DNA from: Takakia lepidozioides
Taxonomy: Eukaryota; Streptophyta; Takakiopsida; Takakiales; Takakiaceae
Assembly (NCBI GenBank): GCA_030704615.1
Contig: CM060731.1
Location: forward strand, 83,928,756 to 83,992,755
Reading direction: 5' to 3'
DNA length: 64,000 bases
Position numbers and translations under genes: made by a program. This document shows positions 1-10,500 of this stretch, in pieces (position 1 is the first letter of the stretch; each line of letters opens with the position of its first letter). The notes below the pieces were generated by a model that made no database searches, was not told the origin of the DNA, and saw only the letters and a program-made list of their open reading frames with translations.

Positions 1-598
1 CCAAGGGACAAATTGCAGATTTCCAGGAGTGGCACCTGCTGCCCTTTCTTGTTCCACTTGTGAGATTTCTACTTGTTCACAGAATTCTCTCACTGCCTCT
101 TTTTCTTCATCCGGTAAAATCATGTGCCCAAGGATTGGGTGATTACTTATAGAAGGGATGAAGTCTTTTTCAGATGTGTTTGTAGATTTCTGCGTGGAGA
201 CAGTCTGGTCATCTTCTGGGTTCGCCATTCTAAGAGCTGCCTCAATGGCTGATCCCTTCTTTTCCCATTGTATCAGCTCCTCGGCATCATCTTCCAGTAC
301 CTCAATCATTTTAGTATTGAATTCCTGGAGCTTCTCCAGGTACCTGCCATTCTTATTTGCCATGATGCCAAGGGCAACCCAATTTTCCAAAGCCAAAGTT
401 TCAAGTAATAGCACGGGGTTTTCATCACCTGAATTTTCCACGGCCTCAGTATCCATCTTTTGCAGTGCAGCATGGAAGTCACTTGGTGTGACTTGTGCGA
501 GGGTTGCCTGCACAGCAGGAATTAGAGGAGGTAGTGGGGACTGATACCCCAGGGCTATGAGGTCCTCATTCCAGCTAGGACCTCCTTTGGTGACTTTC
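1..598 (-). pseudogene. Partial ORF1 of Penelope-like element, copy A (runs off the left edge)
   Basis: This minus-strand frame is the N-terminal part of the ORF1 found complete at 19599-21221, and the two are nearly identical through the shared region. It encodes an acidic N-terminus, a leucine-rich segment and the WEKKGSAIEAALRMANPEDD stretch. An ATG is present in this copy at the position where copy B has ACG. The frame stays open upstream of that ATG to about 598, ending right after an acceptor-like TTTGACAG on the minus strand, so the true start may be further upstream or in another exon. No catalytic domain is visible. The role is inferred from the complete copy: an RNA-binding, nucleocapsid-like protein. 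The remainder lies outside the window. Confidence 0.6.
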
Positions 599-825
599 TG
601 TCAAAGCCCCCCGAGAACATTTGTTAATATAACAAAATGAGAAGGTGACAAGGAGAAAGGTAAGGGTAGATGGTGTGTACAAAAACCACTAAGTACACTG
701 ATCAAATAAAGAGAGGGAAGATATACATGTCATGTCAAGACATGGACAAGACCGCTAAGGTCATTGTCATTGAAAGACAAAACAGCCCTTTACAGGGCAC
801 CATCTAACATTCTCTTTCATGTTTA
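599..825 (-). repeat. Terminal-repeat-like (pLTR-like) block, copy A
   Basis: This block lies between ORF1 of copy A and repeat X. It is homologous to 21222-21431, and its right half (about 718-812) is also homologous to 15190-15297. The shared core includes a short hairpin, CATGTC with GACATG, and a GACC/GGTC stem. The same core at both ends of the 15-21 kb element resembles the pseudo-LTRs that flank Penelope-like elements. That interpretation is inference; the repeat itself is seen directly. Confidence 0.6.
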
Positions 826-2451
826 CAATCTCATTTGAATACCCAATTACATTTCAGGGTCTCTGAAAAAACAGGGCGGGAGGGTGGGATTCCAGGTCAT
901 TCATATCATGAAAGCACCATAGTACACATCATTGTCTCAAGAATCCATTATAAACTCATTTCAAAAACCAGATTGCAGGTTTGGTTTGAAGGTGATGTTT
1001 TAGAACCAAGATATAAGCAAGATTCTTAAAAAGGAAGAAGAAACATCAGTGTAGAGCCCCTTTAAGCAGGTATAGGCCTAAAATGGTATTTTAAGGCCAC
1101 ATAAAGTAGTTCTGCCAAGGTGAAAGAGCAACTCAAAAACCCCAGTTTGTTATCAAGCCATGAAACCAAAATGATATGAGGGCCTTGAAGAATGTGTATT
1201 ATCTATCAAAGCCTATCCTTTTGATCCATCAGAGTCATACCAAGAGTTCTCATTTGCCAAGTATCAAGGCAGTCAGAGTAATAACTGCTTTTTTTGTATC
1301 CTTGTATCCTTCATAGCTAAACTCCTACACATGCAAATGTGGTTGTAAAAAACCATAAACAGGGGTAAGGAGAGAAGCAGATCCTCATTGGAGCAATCTT
1401 GGCGCAGGTCTGAAGTGGCATGGTGGTAGTTTGAAACAACAGATGGCATCAGCAGTATCCACACTTGCAAGAACAGGAACTGCAAGCTTCAAGAAATCAA
1501 GACAAGTGAAGACCCTCACCTGTGCCCGTCCCAAAAACCACCACATAGCGATGTGTGTTAGTGAGGATGCAGCAGGTAAGTGGCAGGTCTTCACAGTTGC
1601 TATCCATGTCAGTGTTGAATTCTAAAGCAAGTACAGATCACAGTTCAAGCAATGATAAACTCAAAAAAAACCTTGAGTGTTTGTGGTATGCATTGCGCCA
1701 TGGCGTCCAACAGATTGTCTCCAACAGAACGCAGTCAGAGTAGAAGCGTTCACAGCTATAGAGTGGCTCATACACAAAGAGAGAGCAACAAGTAATCTGT
1801 AGATAAATAGGGATAGAGTACTTCCCAACAAGGAGTAAAAGGGCCGCTACAAAATAAAGAACCATGAGTTCCTGATCAGAGCAATCACGGCTTTGTCGTC
1901 TGCCATAGAAGAATCTGTTTAACCACCACTGCGCATCCCAAGAGCCAGCAATCACGAGTACCATGTAGCAGCAGGGGAGCAGGTTTATACGGCGCATCAT
2001 CAAAGTTCACTGAAGCACGAGTTCAGTGCTTGAAGTGTGTCGGCCTGCTTAGGGCAAAACTGCCCGATTTTTCATCCAGGATGGATGAAATATCACATTT
2101 TACCAAGATAGGCATTTTGTCACTGGATGACATCCCATAGAGATGTATCTTTTAGGGTTATGGTATAGGTTTAGGTTTAATAACTACTATCATTTATGAT
2201 GGTAGTTTTATTATTCTCTTGGATTTTATAATAGGTAACCATTATTTATGTAGATCATCCAGTTTAGATGAAAAAAAGATGGTAACTCTAGCTTTCTGTA
2301 TATTAAGTTTCATCATCCAATAATAAAATAAAATCATCCAGATTTGGATGAAAAAAGGTAGGGATGAAAAACTAAATAACCTCAAAAGGATAAGGCCAGA
2401 TGAAATCCAAAGATTTATAGAGGGAGAGGGAGAGAGGGAGAGAGAGGGACA
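826..2451 (-). repeat. Repeat block X, copy A
   Basis: This block of about 1.6 kb is homologous to 15298-17112, with several indels. Both copies end in the same GGGAGA-type microsatellite at the right and abut the pLTR-like block at the left. It contains several imperfect CATCC..GGATG palindromes near 2075, 2255 and 2337. No domain is recognisable in either strand. In minus orientation it sits directly upstream of pLTR-ORF1 here, and downstream of the RT ORF in copy B, as expected for a head-to-tail tandem of one element or for an untranslated region. Confidence 0.6.
1638..2000 (-). CDS. Small ORF in repeat X, unknown
   Basis: The ORF starts at tandem ATG codons (MMRR). Its first 45 or so residues match the ORF at the same place in the second copy of X (16425-16760), mostly with conservative changes. 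After that the two copies drift apart through indels. It is short and hydrophobic (VLYFVAALLLLVGKY looks membrane-like) and matches no family I recognise. Conservation of the start could simply reflect DNA similarity between recent repeat copies, so coding status is weak. Confidence 0.2.
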   Translation of the reverse strand: MMRRINLLPCCYMVLVIAGSWDAQWWLNRFFYGRRQSRDCSDQELMVLYFVAALLLLVGKYSIPIYLQITCCSLFVYEPLYSCERFYSDCVLLETICWTPWRNAYHKHSRFFLSLSLLEL

Positions 2452-2660
2452 GAGAGAGGGAGTGAGAGGGAGAGATCAGGAAACAAAAAGAAAAAAGAAA
2501 AAGGTGGGGGGGGGAGAGTGACTGAGCAGCAGCTGCTCAGTCACTCCCCCCCCCCCCCCCAACCTTTTTTTTTTTTCTTTGTTGCCCCCTCTCTCCCTAT
2601 GTCTCCCTCTCTCTGTCCCTCTCTGTCCCTCTCCCTCTCTCTTTTTAAGTTTTTCTGCAG
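2400..2660. repeat. GA-rich foldback repeat, copy 1
   Basis: GGGAGA-type simple sequence on the left is mirrored by CCCTCTCT sequence on the right. A poly-G and poly-C pair lies between them, around a near-perfect palindrome whose half-site is GTGACTGAGCAGC (2518-2546). The reverse complement of the left arm, including a CAACAAAGAAAAA-like run, is present on the right. Related copies lie at 10860-11005 and 12540-12745. It looks like a foldback or MITE-like element with a simple-sequence body. Confidence 0.6.
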
Positions 2661-2810
2661 AGGGGTCAACTCTGAGGTTAAGAAAACCATGCTTTGTCAC
2701 ATTATTAGACCTGCCTGTCCTCCAGAGACATATTATGCACACAATATTCTTTCCATTTATTATTGCACTTCAAAAGCTAATAGCATTGAAGAAAAGACAC
2801 GTCAACAGGG

Positions 2811-3925
2811 TTAATACTGTAAATTGAACTCATGCAAGCCTCGGAAATTAAGAAGGGACCTTACTCCTGTCATGAACCCTCCCCACTGTTTGTATCTAAA
2901 GTGCCAGAATCCCATCCAGTCGTCAAGTTCTTTGAGGCCATCCTGACTTGCTGCATCGGAGGAGTACCACCATGCCCTTATAGTTTGGTATAAGGAGTTT
3001 GCTTCGATCTCGCTTGTCGCATCTTTATACAGCCGGCAGAGTCTCATGTGTTCCTCCTGCAACTCTGGTTTTATGCAACTCTTGGTGTGCCTTCGGAGGG
3101 ACTGCGTCCAATGGAACAGGCAAGTGCGCTCCCTGCCCATCATGGGTATTTTTGGATCACCACTTCCAAAAATAGACCGGACTGCATTCCAATTTGCCTG
3201 TGCGCTATCAGCCATAAATCCATGAAAGTTTGGATCTGAGACACCATGATTTCTCATGACTTTCACAAGGGACTTCCACATTAGGATTTGACACTCAGTG
3301 TCTTCGGATTGCATGTCACACACTGCAATTGTCATAACTCTTTGGTAAGAAGGATCGTACACATGGGCAACCATGGTTGTCCAGCCCTTCACACGTTTCA
3401 CATGATCAAACATGAGCCAAGATTTCTGGAGATCACCACCGGGCTGCATTCTGCGGACCAAGCTAACTCCACTTCCCTCCGCAACTATGGACATCTTGAA
3501 CAAGAACACTTTCAACAACCCCTGACCAGGAAAAACATTGTCTTGAATGAAGTCGTACATGCTTCTCCGCTTCAATTCCAAGATGTTATCCACATAACTT
3601 GTGCTCCCTGTTCCCATTTTGAGTGTGTTGATCTGGTTGCGTACATTGGGTGAACCAAGGGTCGAGAAATAGTCCATAACGACGTCTAGTTTTTTGCTGT
3701 CCAGTTTTTCAATGTTCTCTTCTGCTCCTCCTAGAATGTGTTGCAAGAAGCTCTTGCTTGCAGAAAGTGCAATTGCTCATGCCGTAGAAGTCCCGAATTG
3801 TTTCAAGACTTTCTCAACAATCCCCTTTCGATACGGGGTGGGTATGATTGCCGAGATGAACACAAGCTTGGGTAAGGCCGCGAAAACGATGGAGCACATA
3901 GTACATGTGGGCCTTGCATGTGCCA
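2811..3925 (-). pseudogene. MULE-like transposase fragment, copy 1
   Basis: The open frame 2811-3746 encodes about 311 residues without an ATG start; homology to the fragment at 11431-12137 continues in other frames to about 3925. The features fit the DDE transposase domain of Mutator-like elements: a strand with AHVYDPSYQRVMTIAVCD, then GFMADSAQANW carrying a candidate second acidic residue, then a C-x2-H motif in CLFHW. The C-terminus stops at 2811 next to unrelated sequence, and the N-terminal zinc region is frameshifted. It is therefore a decayed fragment. Assignment to MULE rather than another DDE family rests on motif spacing only. Confidence 0.5.
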
Positions 3926-4396
3926 ATGCATGTTGGGGCCGGGGGCTGCTATTTCATGAGCCATGAGCGACATGAGCCATGAGCAGAGTCGTAAGTGTCG
4001 AAAAAAACATGAGCAGGACTATTTTCCGGAAATGAGTGTCCGCGGGAATAGGGTTCAGGGTGTCACGGTCATAGGGGGAGAAGGACCTCCCGATGAAGGA
4101 GGTTCGGCAATGTTTTTTAGAATTACATATTGAAAGGCAATGTTTCGCGAATGGTAGGGTGGTACTGCTCTGTACAATGGGGGCCCATTTCAGCCTACCA
4201 GCCACTTGCAAAATCCACCCACACTCCCAATCCCATACGAAATGAGGAATGGTGCATTCTGGGAACGATGGATATAGAATAGAACAAAAAGAGGGCACAA
4301 TGAGGTTTTCATTGATCCACATGAATTGCATTTGAAGCACGTCTATTGTGCTGATTGTGCAAACAAATCTTTAGCCCTGTGCCTTCTGAATACAAG
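3926..4396. other. Spacer with CATGAGC cluster
   Basis: No gene is recognised. At 3953-3985 there are three to four copies of CATGAGC or CATGAGCC. A similar cluster preceded by the same GGGG..GCTATT..CATGAGC context appears at 51145-51190. This may be the terminus of an unidentified element. Confidence 0.3.
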
Positions 4397-5311
4397 TCAC
4401 GTTGTCAATGGGACTTCGCATGCTCTGAAAACTAGCTCATGAGTCATCGGGCTCCTCCAGGTAAACTGGATTGCAGCCGTTGTACTGCCCCTATTGATGT
4501 TCACCACAATGTCGTGCCCTTCAATCATACCACCATCGAATATGGAAAGCTTCACGTTTTCGTCGTCCACACCGATGCGAATGTCCCCATACAATGGAGA
4601 AGAGGAGCGCACTCCTTCAGGAGTATACGTCTCTCCGATGGAGTCCACCCACGTCCACTGGCAGCAATTCCACCGCAACAGCATAGCAGTGCGCATTCTT
4701 CTGTATGGGTGCCCGTCGTAGCTGGGAAAATCGGAATCAAGGATGCGCAGAAGCCACAGACTCCTCAGACCAAGATCGTCACCCCGCTTGAAGGCGTAGT
4801 GGCCTGGGATGTACTCAAAAGCGGACAATGTTTCCACATTCAAACCAGTATCTTCTGTGTAAACTGTGTACCAGATAACAATGTCTCCCGATGTGGCCAA
4901 ATACATTGCATAATCGAAGCCTCCATAAGGGCAGTCGTCCCGGTTCCGGAAGCACGACATCCTTGCAAAGGAGGACCTGAGGACGTCTTTGATTCCACTG
5001 ACAATGATCTTGCGGACAACAACAAAGCCCTTAGATTTTCGAAATGATGAGAAGCGGAAGAGCAGTGTGGGCTCCAATAATGGAGCATCTGGGTCCCACG
5101 TACCCACCAATCATCGTGTAACGTGTTCATCATGCCAGCGGTGGATGAACCGATACCTCTTTCTCATCCACGGGGTATAGTTTGAAATCTGCAACCGAAG
5201 TCCATCCCCCGGATGGAAATTCGGCGCCGCATTTACATCAAAGGGGGGATGGATGTCGTTGTATAGGCTATAGGCCCACCTGGCACTTACTGCCCATAGT
5301 TTGCATGGCAC
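4397..5311 (-). pseudogene. Unrecognised ORF of about 300 codons with one in-frame TGA
   Basis: The frame is continuous from about 5311 to the stop at 4397 except for one TGA near 5113, in a context where CGA is the likely ancestor. The protein has alternating hydrophobic segments such as GDIVIWYTVYTEDTG and GDIRIGVDDENVKLSIFDGG, which suggest a beta-rich fold. No known domain was recognised. It lies just downstream, same strand, of the methyltransferase-like gene and could be the 3' part of the same transcription unit or a separate gene. An imperfect GGCGCC palindrome related to the intronic ones lies at 5218-5234. Confidence 0.35.
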
Positions 5312-5403
5312 GGAAGGAAACTAAAACGGCTACATTCATGGAGCAGCCAATCTTCATCCGTGCAGGTTCCTGTAGGGGGGAAATTTAAATGTGCCCTGGA
5401 GTG

Positions 5404-7755
5404 TTAGTGAGGAATTGCAGCGTTTGCTTCAACTTCTTCCAGCCACCGCACTGCTGCCTCTTCCATCCGGGAGCTGCTGTCATTGAGCGTACTCCGGTAA
5501 TCTTTTGCAAGGATGTCGTGCCGCCGCAAATCTTTGGCTTCGAAGGGAGCCTTCACATTCCGTTGAAGCCCTTCTAGATGGGATCCCCAGATGGATGTGT
5601 CCTCCTCGTAGGCAAAGAGGTGCCGGTCGGAAAATCGCCCAGCCCACATTGAGGCACCTGTTACAATGCCATCCACTCATTCGAAAAATGGCCCTTCACA
5701 CATGGCGAATTTGAACAGAATGAGAATTCACAGAACAACATAGTACAAGAATATGCGTACCTACTCCACAGATGAGGTCCAGCACTCTGCCCTCCAGGTC
5801 AGTGCATGCCTCCATAATTGTCTGGATGAAGGCAGGGCTCCGAGTCCGTGAATACCGCAGGGGTTCCGTTGAAGTGAGACTATGGGGGAGGAGTTCCGTG
5901 GGAACGTTGTTGAACAGGACGTCGTAATCGATGGGGTCGCAGTTCGGGTCAACCAACAATCCCTCCTTCCGGAAAGCAAAGGTCGAGTTCTCCTTCACAA
6001 AGTAGTATGCATCAAACTGCTTCGTCTGCATACACAGTGGGGAACGATTAGAAATTGAATGCGGCACCGCATTTCAAAACAGGTTACAAAATGAAAGGAC
6101 GATTGCTAATGTCCTAATTACCTTCTTCCCTTCCGACCGAAGGCCCAATGTGTTGATGCACGTCCACTTCTTCTTCAGAATTGGGATGGCGCTCTTGCGG
6201 GTCCACTTCGCAATTCCTGTCTCCGTGTTTTTGCCTCTGCTCGCCAGGACAACCACACAGCCTCTGTCGTCCAACACCATGCGGGCGAGCCCGAATCCTT
6301 TTTTCCAAAAGTCCTCGGAGTACCTGTTCCAAGATGACAAACCTTGCAGTCCTCCACAGGCTCTCCATCCGGAATATCCAAGATGATCATATCGCAAGAC
6401 CACTCGGTGGCTTTTCCGCCCCTCCTGCAATCCTTCCCTGCACACACCTTCTCAAAGAAGGAGACCATCTTCAGAAACCCAAGGGTGTCGGAAGGCTCTG
6501 CTTCAGCCGCCTTCTTCAGCGCTCTGCCCTTCAGACCCTCCATGGTCTTGATGTACGCCAACTTGGCTGCCCGTCCGTCCAAAGCCGCCAAGAAACTCTC
6601 ATTGACACACTGAACTACTGTTTCTGGCTCCACTTTCGGCCTCTTCATTTCCACCGGCTCGAAAAGGTGCCCCCCCCGGGGGGTTGAAGAGTGCCTTCTT
6701 AGCTGAGCCTGTTCTCGTCCCTCTCGTGACAACGGTGGGCATAGGGGATTTCGGCTGCGTTTCGGGGGGTGGGCTGGTTGCAAAGTCTCCATCGTCGTCC
6801 TCTTCATCACCCTCTTCATGCTCTTTCTGTTTCTGCTTCTTCGTCTTCTTGGGTGTCACAACTGCTGCTCCTTGCTGGCGAGTCCTCTTCTTCGACCCCT
6901 TCTATTGAGCCTGCACAGCTACATCCACCGTCTTCTGTGCCATCTCAGTTGTCTTTCTGGATTGTTCCAGAGCAACAACGTCCTTTGCCGACTCAGGCCC
7001 AGCAGGGACACGTCTTTCCTTTCTCTTCTCCTCCGCTTTCGCGTGCAGATCTTTCTCCGATTCGTCAACAAGTCCGCCAAACATGTCCAGGTACCACGGG
7101 CATCCAACGAGATGCGCGGCATGCCATTGTTTCTGCATCTCTGGTAGGTAGACACAGCTTGGTCCCGACACGGTCCAAGCCATGAAAAACGGGGGCTCTT
7201 GCGCCAGGGCCCCTGTCTTAAGTAGCACGTATTTCATATACCTGCAAGACGGTCAACATGCGTGAGCACAAGTTATGAGAATGTACTCGCAGAGTGCAAC
7301 CGAAACGATAATGTGCGAATGCGGTGCCGCATTTCCCAGACAAACCTCATAACCTAGCTTTTGCATACAACGGAAGCTGGGCTTCACCTGTACATAATTC
7401 GCATTGCAACTTTTCCCGCCCCCTCCTGGTGTGTAAACTCCATGCTCCTTCTTGCTGTCTGCAACTCCTTGGCGAACAGGTTGTCCTTGTACGCACATCT
7501 GAAACGTGTCACGTAGTCTTCCAATGTCTGTGTTCCATCCCATTTGACGTACAAGCCAAACGAATCACTATGCATTACGACTTGCTCCTTCGCATTCGTC
7601 ATTACCTGCGTTTGTCACGTAGGAGTTCACGGAATTCATTCCAGCAAAGCAAATCGGGGGAAGTACCTTGAATTACCTGGAACCACCAAGTCATTCTCTC
7701 ATTTGCACTCCAAAGTTGAGTTATCTTCAACTTCATGCACTCTTCATAGAGAGTT
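5404..7755 (-). pseudogene. Five-exon gene with beta-class DNA methyltransferase-like domain, degenerate
   Basis: Five minus-strand exons can be drawn: 7755-7677, 7605-7388, 7241-6122, 6025-5761 and 5657-5404. All introns begin GT and end AG, and all four junctions keep phase. Exon 3 has a basic/acidic linker (KKTKKQKQKEHEEGDEEDDD) and a DMIILDIPDG block in the place of motif IV. Exons 4-5 give a motif I-like VLDLICGVG followed by GRFSDRHLFAYEED, and then a helix. The order IV then I is that of beta-class N6/N4 DNA methyltransferases. The canonical (D/S)PP(Y/F/W) is not present, so activity is doubtful. Exon 3 has one TAG near 6900, a slip at the C/G run near 6670 and another frame change near 6340. 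Upstream exons are probably missing. Substrate and role are unknown. Confidence 0.45.
6026..6121 (-). other. Intron 3 of the methyltransferase-like gene, with palindrome
   Basis: The donor is AAG/GTAATT and the acceptor TATGCAG/ACG, joining phase-0 exons. The intron contains the perfect 16-bp palindrome AATGCGGCACCGCATT (6059-6074, allowing the central pair). Intron 2 (7242-7387) contains the sister motif AATGCGGTGCCGCATT at 7319-7334. Confidence 0.5.
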
Positions 7756-8414
7756 CTGCAAAAGTGACCCTAGAAAACACACTTTCTTTTTTTCCTTTTT
7801 TTTTGGTCCAATTTTTTGCATAGATGTAGTGGTGCAAAGCCCAATATCATAGAACAAAATAGAGCCAAAAATAAAATCATTATGCCCCTCAAAACACCTC
7901 CGGCATTACATCCTCAACCACCTCCACTTTCATCTCCTCCGCCAGCAGTACCACCTCCACCTCCACCTCCACCTCCACGTGCATGTGCATGTGCCCCCCG
8001 AACCCCTAGGAGGGTCGGCTTCGCCCTAGGTTTCTTCCCCTTCGGCTTGGGCGGCCTGAGCCGGATCCTCGCCCCTGATGGGAAGCGCATAGGACTATGT
8101 TACTGAGGACCGTCCAGCCTCGTTGTTGGGGGAATCATCTCGACCCTCCTACCCCATCCGAGAGAATGTGGAGTTCAAGTATTGGGGGAGACGTACCCTT
8201 TGGTGCTTAGCCCCGAGCAAACAGTTAGTCATGTACTACACATCCCGCCACATTAGCGAAGACCAAAAGTTGTCATGTGCATGGCCCATAATGCCATCTA
8301 CCCCACTACAGTGCACAAGACTGTCGCTGCTACTTCAATCAATCCCAATCCTCATCGATATTATCCGACATTGACAAGTGAATGTACGCGGGTTGTTCAT
8401 GGGGAACATAATAT
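7756..8414. other. Spacer with possible upstream exon and CACTA remnants
   Basis: Minus-strand 7985-8070 encodes a basic Pro/Lys/Gly-rich stretch and a run of glycines from a GGA/GGT repeat. It could be an upstream exon of the methyltransferase-like gene, but no clear splice junction supports that. Sequence at 8180-8230 contains a weak GLSTKGY-like match expected of CACTA transposase downstream of the fragment at 8415-9622. A T-rich tract lies at 7785-7805. Confidence 0.25.
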
Positions 8415-9622
8415 ACCTGGATAATCATGCATTGTCCAAAGCAAGATGCCTCTCATCTGAAAAGATTGTCCGGCCAGAGGGTCAAGTGAAGCATCCAATG
8501 CCGCGACCCCCCTCCATAGCTCCTTAAGTTCATCAACAAGAGGTCGCAAGTACGTGTCTATGTTTGCCACTTGTTTTTTTCCTATGAGATATTCACATCA
8601 TTGTTTCAATGCTCCACCAATATGCAAATTATACTACAAAATGAATTACAAATCTTACTCTATGATTATGTCATTAATCAATCTTGCATCCGAATTGCGG
8701 CAGAGATCAGAAGTTTAATATAAAGTCCAAGGCAACAATAAACATGAAATGAGAATACTCACCTGGCACAATGGCAGCCAACATGATATGGCCCCTAATT
8801 GAAAGATACGGAGGGATGTTGTAATTCACCATGGTCACCGGCCAAGTGGAATGACTACATGACTGGACAGAGAATGGGTTGACTCCATCCGAGGAGAAGC
8901 CGAGGTGGACATGTCGTGGGTCCTCAAGAGAAAATGCCACATCTCTTCAATATGCCTCCATGTTTGTGAATCTTGTGGCCCGCACACCTTTCCCGGGGGG
9001 CTCCGATGCGAGGCGTGCCAACTCATGAGTCTGGCCAATTCGGGGCTTTGGTATTGTGCCCTCAATCGCGGGATGATCGGAAAGTAATGCATTTTCTAGG
9101 ATGAAATACCCCACGTCCCCCACATGTAATCATCCCATTAGCACACATAATACAACACCCGTATGTCTTTCCCTTTATGCAGCCTCTCCCTTATTTGGGC
9201 ATGAATGGTCAAAACCGAACGTCGCTCCTTCCACTCCTCACTCACTCCTTCCAAAATCACAATCAGATCTTGCATGAGTACTACTCTCTAAACCCTAAAC
9301 TTTGTGGAATACACTTTACATGCATTGAGAAGATTAAAGAACGTAATTTCTATGCGAGGGGGAATGACGCTTATACCTTGCGTGGTACTTTTTTCCCTTA
9401 GACATCATCCCGATATCGGTCTTTCTTGCACTTTGGGCACTTGGTGAGACGCGAATCCTCTCCGTAGTATAGGGTTTTATCACATGGACGTGCATGAAAA
9501 ATCTTATAGCCCATCCCCACAGAGTCCAAGACTTCGCGCGTCTCTTTCCGCGACCGTGGCATCTTGGGTTTCAAGTGTGGAGCAAAGATATAGTCCACAA
9601 TAGTTTGCATTATGGCAGACAT
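8415..9622 (-). pseudogene. CACTA (En/Spm) tnp2-like transposase fragment
   Basis: Three minus-strand segments match the tnp2 family. 9622-9411 contains YYGEDSRLTKCPKCKKDRY. 9104-8767 contains YFPIIPRLRAQYQ and then HVHLGFSSDGVNPF and YNIPPYLSIRG, separated by a one-base frameshift near 8932. 8570-8415 contains IDTYLRPLVDELKELW. Splice-like borders are present: an acceptor CATCCTAG before the second segment and a donor CCAG/GTGAGT after it. The second half of tnp2, including the rest of the catalytic core, is missing or unrecognisable, so it is not functional. A non-autonomous element with CACTA termini lies at 45049-46080, but there is no evidence that the two are related. Confidence 0.75.
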
Positions 9623-10164
9623 CCCAACATTACTTATGCCAAATCAAACAAAATCATTTGCCCCTGCAAGGACGCGTTCACCCTATCAAACAATTTTTGT
9701 TTATTAATGTAAAAGAAAATCCTCTCATGCCATTGCACCCATCAAAAAAGCTTCATTTTTTCCTACATGTGCTTAAATATGTGTGCAACACCTGTAAAAA
9801 GATCCAGCAGAAGAAAAAAAAAAAAAAAAAAAAAAAAACATTTGCCTCCCCAACGACGCACTCACCCTTGCATCAATTTTGAATTGAATCGAATTTAAAT
9901 GAATTAAAAATAAATATTTGCATTTAGAAAATATATGATAAGAGAGAGTCGTGGTGAGCCGGGGAGAGACGCCCTGTAGCGGCGGGGACCCGCGCCGTTG
10001 GCAACCGCGACAGCACCGCAGCAGCTCGCTTGAAGCACCAGCAATAGCAGCAGCCGCAACAATAGAGGTAGATCAGGGTGGGGAGATGGTCTATGGTCTG
10101 TCTTGTCATGTGGGATCAAGGGAAAGATGTCGAGAGTTGTCCATAACTTGTATGTCACATCAAA

Positions 10165-10203
<39 letters not shown>

Positions 10204-10208
10204 GAAAC

Positions 10209-10249
<41 letters not shown>

Positions 10250-10254
10250 TGGGG
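9623..10254. repeat. Low-complexity spacer: poly-A, GA and poly-A tracts
   Basis: There are A-runs at about 9813-9838 and 10208-10244, and an (AG)n run at about 10167-10198. No gene was recognised. The second A-run sits immediately before the LINE tail fragment at 10255, on the side corresponding to that fragment's 3' end when read on the minus strand as poly-T, so it is not a normal LINE poly-A tail. Confidence 0.6.
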
Positions 10255-10500
10255 GGAGTTACTGAGGAGAAGGGGCTGGGCTTTTGGCTTAGCCTCGAGA
10301 CTTTCAAAGTTGGTAAACAAAGGTACATGTACAATTCCCTTGATAGATTTGAAGAGAGCGTCTCTCTGGTGAGAGAACCCCGGACATCAGAAAATGAATA
10401 CTGTCTTCAGGTTGCCCACACAACGGGAAATTGCACTTCTGTTTACTGTTCAAAGATAGGCTTCCTGCCCTGAGTTTAAATTTCAGTCTGGTGCCAAGAG
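10255..10500 (-). pseudogene. LINE C-terminal fragment, copy 1
   Basis: This is homologous to 11150-11430. The minus strand encodes TRLKFKLRAGSL, then a CPLCGQPED..HFL zinc-knuckle-like motif, then a leucine/phenylalanine-rich segment (FTNFESLEAEPKAQPFL in the better copy). CPLC-x6-7-H-x4-C near the C-terminus is common in non-LTR retrotransposon ORF2 proteins. This copy has lost part of the zinc motif. Its 5' junction with the MULE-like fragment at about 10500 begins with the same CTATCC as the second copy. Confidence 0.5.

Noticed and set aside
158-544. Plus-strand ORF of 128 codons, with a similar one at 20779-21165
   Set aside because: Antisense to ORF1 of the Penelope-like element; conserved only because the repeats are.
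700-830. Hammerhead ribozyme in the pLTR-like blocks, as known for some Penelope-like elements
   Set aside because: No CTGATGA..GAAA core in either strand of 600-830, 15185-15300 or 21222-21431.
6330-6350. A 19-nt intron (GT..AG) explaining the frame change in the methyltransferase-like gene
   Set aside because: Too short for splicing, and removing it does not give the reading frame that continues the protein.
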